This document shows, piece by piece, positions 25,849 to 31,055 of a stretch of 34,895 nucleotides of DNA. The number at the start of each line of letters is the position of its first letter. The first letter of the stretch is position 1. The notes under the pieces were generated by a model. It made no database searches. It worked only from the letters and a program-made list of their open reading frames with translations, and was not told where the DNA came from. The translations under genes were made by a program, and so were the position numbers. This DNA comes from an uncultured Bacilli bacterium (GTDB lineage Bacteria; Bacillota_I; Bacilli_A; RF39; UBA660): the NCBI GenBank assembly GCA_910587725.1, contig CAJUNG010000012.1, positions 1 through 34,895 of the forward strand, written 5' to 3'.

Positions 25849-26253
25849 CTATTCAAATTTGATGTTATTCTCTTTGCACCAATTTATAGCAATTTCTTTA
25901 TATTTTGCATCTCTAAATTTATACCAATCGTCAATAATATCAAAATTGATACAAGTATCTTTAAACCTTCTAAATGCACCACTACCATTTAGAGAAATGT
26001 ATAATTGATTTTGAAGTCTAGTATCTTCAATAGTTTCTGCAAAATCTTCCATCATTTCATATTCATTAATATCATATCTAGTGGGTAATACAATAGATTT
26101 TTCAAATAGTTCATCTAACTCATCTTCATTTAAATTTTCATAATCTCCAATATTTGACATAAATATTTCTCCATTAGTTGGATTATAATAGTATTCAATT
26201 TCATCGTTTGTAAAGTCTAAAGCATCAATTACTTCACTTAATTTTACTTTCAT
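25849..26253 (-). CDS. UPF0158-like protein
   Basis: A 134-residue acidic cytoplasmic protein resembling the UPF0158 family: an opening LSEVIDALDF segment, YYNPTNGEIF with a following acidic stretch, LPTRYDINEYEMMEDFAETI near 77-96, LNGSGAFRRFKD near 108-119 and WCKENNI at the end. The function of the family is not known. First gene of the cargo operon, read from a promoter inside the element, with AAAGGAGT before the ATG. Confidence 0.7.
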   Translation of the reverse strand: MKVKLSEVIDALDFTNDEIEYYYNPTNGEIFMSNIGDYENLNEDELDELFEKSIVLPTRYDINEYEMMEDFAETIEDTRLQNQLYISLNGSGAFRRFKDTCINFDIIDDWYKFRDAKYKEIAINWCKENNIKFE

Positions 26254-26290
26254 AAAAATCGTACTCCTTTCAAAAGTTCTTGATAATTAA

Positions 26291-26321
26291 ATTATACCAA
26301 AAAAAGTTGAGTTTTTCTCAA
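26291..26321 (-). promoter_or_regulatory. Cargo operon promoter
   Basis: A perfect TATAAT (26296-26291, minus strand) with TGG before it (extended -10). The best -35 is TTGAGA (26321-26316) at a long 19-bp spacing and lies within the terminator hairpin. The start codon is about 38 bp downstream. Confidence 0.6.
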
Positions 26322-26324
26322 CTT
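26299..26324 (-). terminator. Strong terminator at the right end of the element
   Basis: AAGTTGAG and CTCAACTT (8 bp, perfect) flank five bases, followed on the minus strand by seven T. In the integrated state it stops transcription coming from the lysM promoter before it reaches the cargo. In a circular excised form it would be the first terminator after the recombinase gene. Confidence 0.85.
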
Positions 26325-26331
26325 AAGCAAT

Positions 26332-26347
26332 ATTTTATATATAAAAT
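26332..26347. repeat. 16-bp AT palindrome near the right end
   Basis: ATTTTATA followed by TATAAAAT, a perfect palindrome between the terminator and the attachment arm. It could be a protein site or merely AT-rich drift. Confidence 0.4.
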
Positions 26348-26352
26348 TTAAT

Positions 26353-26577
26353 TTAAAACTCATTATTCCCCATAAAAATTGTATCCCCCTTTTCTACTGT
26401 ATAATATTTGAAACCTAAGGGATGATCTGTAGGAATAGTTAACTCCATACCTGGTTCTAAAAAGTATACATCATGTAAGTTATTTGCTTCTATTAAATCA
26501 ATGATTCTTATCCCAAAAAGCTTTGCAACGGAAATAATCGTGTCGCCCTCTTTAGTAATATAAGTCTCTGTTGTCAT
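26353..26577 (-). pseudogene. 5' half of the split LysM protein gene (74 codons as it stands)
   Basis: Carries the promoter side, the ribosome binding site (AGGAGGAAG/AAAGG) and the first 63 native codons: LysM repeat 1 (EGDTIISVAKLFGI, LIEANNL, EPGMELTIP) and the opening of repeat 2 (YYTVEKGDT). After the Gly-Asp-Thr core the frame enters element DNA and stops after eight more codons (IFMGNNEF). The 74-residue product has one complete LysM repeat and could still be made. Removing the element joins it to 20087-20353 in frame. It follows the 405-residue membrane protein gene with a terminator between. Confidence 0.88.
26371..26388. repeat. Right attachment site of the element
   Basis: The element arm CATAAAAATTGTATC (26371-26385) runs into the shared core TGTATCCCC (26380-26388). 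The arm is the reverse complement of the left arm at 20355-20369. Beyond 26388 the LysM reading frame of the host resumes. Confidence 0.88.
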
Positions 26578-26601
26578 CCTTTCTTCCTCCTTCGTTAATT
26601 T

Positions 26602-26607
26602 ATTATA
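26602..26607 (-). promoter_or_regulatory. -10 element of the lysM gene
   Basis: TATAAT on the minus strand, 25 bp before the start codon; no good -35 at 16-18 bp. Its location after the upstream terminator supports an independent transcript. Confidence 0.4.
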
Positions 26608-26616
26608 TGAGAAAGA

Positions 26617-26646
26617 AAAGAAATCCGTTCTATTTTAAATAGACGG
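26617..26646 (-). terminator. Terminator of the 405-residue protein gene
   Basis: CCGTCTATTT and AAATAGAACGG (minus strand, 26646-26625) pair with a small bulge, then a T/C-rich tract. The stop codon is inside the stem. Confidence 0.55.
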
Positions 26647-27847
26647 AAATCACATTTTTATAATTGTAATGAAATTCATTAGAAACGATTACTTTTTCTA
26701 AGTTATCTGTTTTTGTATAACGATATAAGGTATCTCCAGAAATAAAATATAGTTGGTCTTTTGCTAGTAATAATTCTTTGATTCCGTTCATTTCTAATAA
26801 TAAAATTTTTGTTTCTGGATATTCTTTATAAACTTGATATATCTGATTACCTTCAATGAAATAGACTGCCTGTTCCCCTTCTTTAAATTCATTCAATGCG
26901 TATTTTTCTCTAAATTCTTTTTCTATGTTGGTAGTAAAAGTAATCTTTTGGTTGACAAAGTCATAAATATTTCTAGTTTCAAAGTTTCCGTTATAATCTT
27001 GTGCATTTTCTTCTTTATTTCCTACAATCCTAACTTTATTTTCTTTGGGATTAATTTCTATTTGTAACAGATGATTGGGATCAAATAGATATAGACGGTC
27101 ATCTACTACACCATTGATGTAAGTGGAGTTCGACAATTGGTTTTCTAAAGGAATTACAAGATTTTTATTAGTAGTTACATTTAATACTTGGAAACCAGTA
27201 ATTTCATTGGTAGTTGGGTCCCGATATACAGGACTTATGTAAAATGGTCCAATCAATGTAGAAAGCGTATTTTCATAACGGTCGAAATCGGTGACTTGCA
27301 TTTTATACTTTGCTTCTCCATTAAGCACGTAATAGCCATTATAATCCCAAAAAGTAAAGTATTCCGAGTCATCTTTGTAGTAGAATGTGGAACGATTTCT
27401 AATTTCCATCTCTTTTACTTCTTTTTCCTCTTTTTGGTACCCTTTTTCCTTAATTCTTGCTTCTAACCTTTGTACTGCAGAAGTATTTTTATTCATCTCG
27501 TAACTTGTTTGTATTTTCCCGTTATTGCAATAGATAGTATCTGTGGTTCCTTTTGGATAAATCGGAAAAATACAGAGTGTATCGTTTTCCTCTTCGTATA
27601 AAATGTCATTTATAATTTTTTTGTTTTTCTGAAATTGATTAGGCGCAGTAACTAAAAAACTTTTTCCCTCTGTCTCTATTTTTAATAAGTACTGGTTGTT
27701 CCTAAAACTTTCCGTAATTTGGAATGTTTTTTCTAATGATTTATATGTGTACTCTATTTTGTGTTCTTTTTTGAAGTAAGTAACACCCCATTGATACAAA
27801 ACAAATACGAACATAATAAAAATTCCTAAAGAAAGTGCTTTTTTCAT
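26630..27847 (-). CDS. Membrane-anchored protein of unknown function
   Basis: A 405-residue protein with one N-terminal membrane segment (LSLGIFIMFVFVLYQWGV, residues 6-23) and a large outside-facing domain rich in beta-strand patterns such as LYFISGDTLYRYTK and IEGNQIYQVY, suggestive of a propeller-like fold. I do not recognise the family. The frame starts at 27859 with an ATG touching the Shine-Dalgarno AAGGGA; the ATG at 27847, 12 bp beyond it, gives a more usual N-terminus (MKKALSLG) but neither spacing is ideal. It has its own promoter and terminator. Confidence 0.65.
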   Translation of the reverse strand: MKKALSLGIFIMFVFVLYQWGVTYFKKEHKIEYTYKSLEKTFQITESFRNNQYLLKIETEGKSFLVTAPNQFQKNKKIINDILYEEENDTLCIFPIYPKGTTDTIYCNNGKIQTSYEMNKNTSAVQRLEARIKEKGYQKEEKEVKEMEIRNRSTFYYKDDSEYFTFWDYNGYYVLNGEAKYKMQVTDFDRYENTLSTLIGPFYISPVYRDPTTNEITGFQVLNVTTNKNLVIPLENQLSNSTYINGVVDDRLYLFDPNHLLQIEINPKENKVRIVGNKEENAQDYNGNFETRNIYDFVNQKITFTTNIEKEFREKYALNEFKEGEQAVYFIEGNQIYQVYKEYPETKILLLEMNGIKELLLAKDQLYFISGDTLYRYTKTDNLEKVIVSNEFHYNYKNVISVYLK

Positions 27848-27873
27848 TGTTAAAACCATTCCCTTCTATTTTC

Positions 27874-27902
27874 ATTATAACGAAAAAAAGGAAAAAAGTA
27901 AA
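27874..27902 (-). promoter_or_regulatory. Promoter of the 405-residue protein gene
   Basis: TTTACT (27902-27897, minus strand), 17 bp, TATAAT (27879-27874). It overlaps the terminator of the preceding operon. Confidence 0.55.
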
Positions 27903-27918
27903 TCTTCTTTTTTTCCTT
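27883..27918 (-). terminator. ylmH-nuclease-thioredoxin operon terminator
   Basis: AAGGAAAAAA (27918-27909, minus strand) pairs perfectly with TTTTTTCCTT (27897-27888), followed by TTTTT. It begins at the stop codon of the thioredoxin-like gene. Confidence 0.75.
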
Positions 27919-28477
27919 ATTTTAAAATTCCCATATCTTTAAATGTTTCAATTAATTGACTTCTTTTTTGTCCACCACCAGATACTTTCGTCACTTTTTT
28001 GTTTTTTACAGCAAGGAAAGTTGGTGTTCCATATTCTTCTAAATCTTTATGGAGTGAAGACAATTCATTGTTTTCTTCAATCGTTAATTTTGAGACATCC
28101 AAGTATTTTACCTCAATCTTTTTTTCATACATCAACATTTGTAATACTGGCTTTTGTTGTTTACACCAATAGCAATCATCATATCCTAACATAATGACGG
28201 TTGTTTTTTTCTTATCGTTTAAATACTCTTTGAATGTTGTATAATCAATTTCTTCAAGTTCTTTCATTTTTTCTTCATCGTATTCTTGGTTTGCTTCTGC
28301 AAGAGGATTTTCTAACCATAAGATATCTCCTGGTGTTGGTGTCGGCTCTAATTTATCTTTGGTTCTATCTCCTATATTTTGCGATAAGAAAAATGCTCCT
28401 CCTAACACGATAGCTAGTCCAATAATGGTTAGTAGTGCATTGACTACTTCTCGATGTGTTTTTATCCATTTCATCAT
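27917..28477 (-). CDS. Membrane-anchored thioredoxin-like protein
   Basis: A 186-residue protein with an N-terminal membrane segment (VNALLTIIGLAIVLGGAFFL, residues 12-31) and a thioredoxin-fold domain outside the membrane. The redox site is YDDCYWCKQQKP near residues 99-110 (CxxC), and the cis-proline lies in YGTPTFLAV near 150. It resembles bacteriocin-transport-accessory/TlpA-like proteins and probably handles disulphides in extracytoplasmic proteins. GGGAGG precedes the ATG. It is 22 bp after the nuclease gene, whose mature product contains two cysteines (in LEKCIDG and YTCEQL) that could be its client. Confidence 0.78.
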   Translation of the reverse strand: MMKWIKTHREVVNALLTIIGLAIVLGGAFFLSQNIGDRTKDKLEPTPTPGDILWLENPLAEANQEYDEEKMKELEEIDYTTFKEYLNDKKKTTVIMLGYDDCYWCKQQKPVLQMLMYEKKIEVKYLDVSKLTIEENNELSSLHKDLEEYGTPTFLAVKNKKVTKVSGGGQKRSQLIETFKDMGILK

Positions 28478-28499
28478 TTTTTAAAACCTCCCGTATTCA

Positions 28500-29162
28500 T
28501 TATAGCATGCCCTCAATCATTTGTAAAATAGAATCTACAAAACGATTGATACTTGCCGTAATTGCTTCAGCAATTTTGTCTAAAAATGCCCAAAACCCAT
28601 GTTTTTCTTCTTGTTTGATTTCTTCTGGTTTTTCGGTTGTTTCTTCTTTGGACTTGTCTTCCCAAATCCCTATTTTTTGGGAGGCGGCAATTTGCTCTTT
28701 TTCTAATAATAATTCATTATATTTATAGTTTCCATAAAGGTATCCAGTCTTCGCATAACCAAATGTAACTAGCTTTTCTTGTAAAAGTTCCCCATCGACA
28801 AATACCCAGGCCAATCCTCGATTATAGACATCTTCTTCTGTTGCATTCTCATCAAACTCCAATGTAATTACACTAGCTTTAGTTAACTGCTCACATGTAT
28901 ATGTACTTGCTTCTTGTGCATATGGTTCTGCTCCTTGTGGATGGTCTAAATCTGGAGCATCGATAGCTAAAAAACGATAAGTAATTACTTTTCCATCTTG
29001 ATGCTTGAATTTTGCCGAATTTCCGTCAATACATTTTTCTAATTCTACTTGATTAGGATTTGTAGTTATTTGCTCTTCAGGAATTTCTTCGATTTCTTCT
29101 GCAAATACTACAGGTGTAATAAAAATGATAAGAACACTAATGAATAGCTTTAATTTTTTCAT
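28500..29162 (-). CDS. Secreted staphylococcal-type nuclease (SNase family)
   Basis: A 220-residue exported nuclease. A signal peptide spans residues 1-21 (MKKLKLFISVLIIFITPVVFA). The SNase domain (about 40-165) has YRFLAIDAPD, in which Arg and the first Asp match the arginine 35 and aspartate 40 of S. aureus nuclease, and NRGLAWVFVDG for arginine 87. The position of the catalytic glutamate 43 is Asp here. A charged linker (about 165-190) leads to a C-terminal amphipathic helix (FLDKIAEAITASINRFVDSI) that may hold the protein at the membrane. The start at 29162 is 6 bp after GAGGTG; an upstream GTG in frame overlaps that site. Middle gene of ylmH-nuclease-thioredoxin, near comEA-comEC. Confidence 0.85.
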   Translation of the reverse strand: MKKLKLFISVLIIFITPVVFAEEIEEIPEEQITTNPNQVELEKCIDGNSAKFKHQDGKVITYRFLAIDAPDLDHPQGAEPYAQEASTYTCEQLTKASVITLEFDENATEEDVYNRGLAWVFVDGELLQEKLVTFGYAKTGYLYGNYKYNELLLEKEQIAASQKIGIWEDKSKEETTEKPEEIKQEEKHGFWAFLDKIAEAITASINRFVDSILQMIEGML

Positions 29163-29178
29163 GTACATCACCTCTTGT

Positions 29179-29919
29179 TTACTGATACTTTTCTAACTCG
29201 ATTTGGACTTTTCCTTTTTTGGCAAGTCGAGTTGTCTCTTTCACTTTGAATTTTCCTACTTTCTCAATAGATAAAATATCTCCTTTTTGTAAGCGAAATT
29301 CTGGCTTTTCAATTTGTACAAAATTGACATAGACGTTATTCTTTCTCAAATAACCTAATGCCTCCGCTCTACTTACATGAGCAAGTCTAGAAACGATTAA
29401 ATCTAGTCGGAAGGAAGTTAGTTGAAATTTAAATTCGTCAAATTCTCTTTTGATTTCTGGCAAACATTCAATTTTTTCTAACTCAATTTCATATTTCCCG
29501 ATTTTGGTAAACGAGCTTTCTAAAAGTGGATCGTATTTCTTTAAGTTGGTTAGATAAACTCCATTTTGTAAAAAGATATCTCCCATCATCGCATGATTAT
29601 AGCCAACGGCAAAGAGAGACCCAACGACATCTTTGTGACGCAGGTGTTTGTTCCGAATATAAAAGATAGAAATAAAATCTTCATATTCACCAAAATAAAT
29701 AATGCTTTTTTCACAATCTGGACTTGCTTTTTTTGTCTGATAAGGAATTCCTAAATGATGAAGATAATTTTCTAAAAAGATTAGTTCTTTTTCATTTAGA
29801 AATTTGCTACTAGTAGAACGACCTGTTTTTTTATGAATCTCGTACTGGTCTAACAAGTGTGATAAGGACAATCGGTCTTGTTTATTTTTGATTTTATGAA
29901 TATCTGTTTTTATATTCAA
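29179..29919 (-). CDS. ylmH: YlmH family S4-domain RNA-binding protein
   Basis: A 246-residue YlmH protein. The N-terminal and middle parts include the family pattern SPDCEKSIIYFG and LLFAVG-like VVGSLFAVGYNHAMMGD near 98-114; the C-terminal S4 domain (about 172-240) has FRLDLIVSRLAHVSRAEALGYLR and the basic VKETTRLAKKGKVQI. YlmH binds the ribosome and in Bacillus subtilis has been implicated in ribosome-associated quality control. It starts at a TTG (29919); upstream codons in frame include a stop (TGA), so no earlier start exists. First gene of its operon. The usual sepF/divIVA neighbours are absent. Confidence 0.88.
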   Translation of the reverse strand: MNIKTDIHKIKNKQDRLSLSHLLDQYEIHKKTGRSTSSKFLNEKELIFLENYLHHLGIPYQTKKASPDCEKSIIYFGEYEDFISIFYIRNKHLRHKDVVGSLFAVGYNHAMMGDIFLQNGVYLTNLKKYDPLLESSFTKIGKYEIELEKIECLPEIKREFDEFKFQLTSFRLDLIVSRLAHVSRAEALGYLRKNNVYVNFVQIEKPEFRLQKGDILSIEKVGKFKVKETTRLAKKGKVQIELEKYQ

Positions 29920-29949
29920 GTCCCATCACGCTCCTCTATCTTAATATCC

Positions 29950-29977
29950 ATTATATCAAAATTTTTATGACTTTCAA
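29950..29977 (-). promoter_or_regulatory. ylmH operon promoter
   Basis: TTGAAA (29977-29972, minus strand), 16 bp, TATAAT (29955-29950), just after the comEC operon terminator. Confidence 0.7.
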
Positions 29978-29986
29978 GAGAAAATC

Positions 29987-30012
29987 AAAAAAAAGGAAGA
30001 GTTTTCTCTTCC
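29987..30012 (-). terminator. Terminator of the comEA-comEC-DUF1016 operon
   Basis: GGAAGAG and CTCTTCC (7 bp, perfect) flank four bases, followed on the minus strand by eight T. It lies 140 bp beyond the DUF1016 stop. Confidence 0.85.
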
Positions 30013-30152
30013 CAAATCTATCTAAACGAAGGAGTTTTGGTTCTTTTATTGCCTTTTCCTCTTTCGTTATTATAGTATATGGAAAAAGTGGAAAAATGTT
30101 CCAGTTTTTAAAGTTTATTTTTAGATGGGTCTTTCATTTGTGGTTATACATA

Positions 30153-31043
30153 TCATACTAATTCATATTCTCTAACAGCAATTCTTTCATCTGAACAATA
30201 TTCTATAACAAATTTATTTTCTCTTTTGCATATTAATATTCCCATTGTATTGTTATTACTTATTTCTTTTATGTTTTTATCTATGCAATTCATGTATTTT
30301 TGAACTTGTGATATATATTCAACTTTAAATTCTGTTACTTTTAATTCTACAACCACATAACAATTAAACTTTATATTAAATAATAACAAATCAATATAAT
30401 GATTTCTGTCTCCTATTTTAATTTTATATTCACTACCTATAAAACTAAATGAATTACCAAGTTCTTTCATAAAAGATTCAATATCTTCCAAAATTAAATT
30501 ATGTAATGCTTTCTCAGTAACTATTTCAGTATTATTTCTATTTCTAATTAGTATGGGATTTGGTACTAAATCTTTTACTTCAATTTTATCTTTAGAAACT
30601 ATTTTGTTTTTAGTTTCAATTGGCATTCTTTGATATTCCTTGTTTTTAATTTTTTCTCTTAATTCTCTTTTAGATAAATTTCTTTCATATGCAATATTAA
30701 TATAATATATCAATTCATTATCGTCTTTAATTGATAATAATTCAGAATAATGGCTCCAAGACAATTTGGTCGCCAGTGGCGACCATTTTTCATTTTTGAA
30801 TATTCTATAATATTGTCTAATACGTCTCAATGTTCTCTCGTTATACTTTTTTCCAAACTCAATAACCAGTCTATTTGAATAATCATTTAAAATATTATCT
30901 CCATACTTACTGCCAGCTTCATCCAACAATTTACCAACTTCAAAGTATGTAATAACTTTATGCCTTTCTTTTGAATAATCTTTTACTTTTGAATATATTT
31001 CATTATCAATTAATTTATTTTTTATCTCATTGTAATAATTCAT
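30153..31043 (-). CDS. DUF1016/YhcG-type PD-(D/E)XK nuclease
   Basis: A 296-residue protein of the DUF1016 (YhcG) family. The N-terminal DNA-binding-like region has VGKLLDEAGSKYGDNIL, LRRIRQYYRIF and SWSHYSELLSI; the C-terminal PD-(D/E)XK nuclease has GSEYKI, YIDLLLFN and VVVELKVTEF, giving the E, D and ExK residues. Shorter than many members (about 340-370) but complete in motifs. The family is spread by horizontal transfer and is often found near restriction or toxin genes; a role in DNA processing or defence is likely but unproven. It follows comEC by 12 bp with AAAGGAG before the ATG, an unusual place for it. Its G+C is about as low as that of the comEC tail. Confidence 0.88.
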   Translation of the reverse strand: MNYYNEIKNKLIDNEIYSKVKDYSKERHKVITYFEVGKLLDEAGSKYGDNILNDYSNRLVIEFGKKYNERTLRRIRQYYRIFKNEKWSPLATKLSWSHYSELLSIKDDNELIYYINIAYERNLSKRELREKIKNKEYQRMPIETKNKIVSKDKIEVKDLVPNPILIRNRNNTEIVTEKALHNLILEDIESFMKELGNSFSFIGSEYKIKIGDRNHYIDLLLFNIKFNCYVVVELKVTEFKVEYISQVQKYMNCIDKNIKEISNNNTMGILICKRENKFVIEYCSDERIAVREYELV

Positions 31044-31055
31044 GTCTACTCCTTT

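Larger units (their letters stand above)
20345..26388 (-). mobile_element. Serine-recombinase integrative element inside a LysM gene
   Basis: A 6,035-bp element (counting one copy of the 9-bp core) that separates codons of one LysM gene. Both ends carry the core TGTATCCCC (plus strand, 20345-20353 and 26380-26388), which in the minus reading frame is Gly-Asp-Thr in both halves. Cargo, in order of transcription from the right end, is a UPF0158-like gene, a SWIM protein, a RhuM-like protein and a gluzincin-like protein; then a dyad-rich spacer, tiny frames and the large serine recombinase at the left end. G+C in a line counted inside is near 23%, below the host genes. There are no conjugation, replication or phage structural genes, so transfer would need help in trans. 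Confidence 0.88.

Noticed and set aside
20354..26385. The 15-bp inverted repeats as terminal inverted repeats of a DDE-type transposon
   Set aside because: There is no DDE transposase and no target-site duplication outside the repeats. The repeats lie at the crossover of a serine recombinase, and joining the ends gives an attP dyad, which explains them fully.
20345..26388. The element as a prophage remnant
   Set aside because: No capsid, tail, terminase, lysis or replication gene is present; only the recombinase and a cargo operon.
26353..26577. The 74-codon LysM frame as a complete small gene
   Set aside because: It stops in the middle of a second LysM repeat after entering element DNA, and the missing part of the repeat is found in the same frame at the other end of the element.
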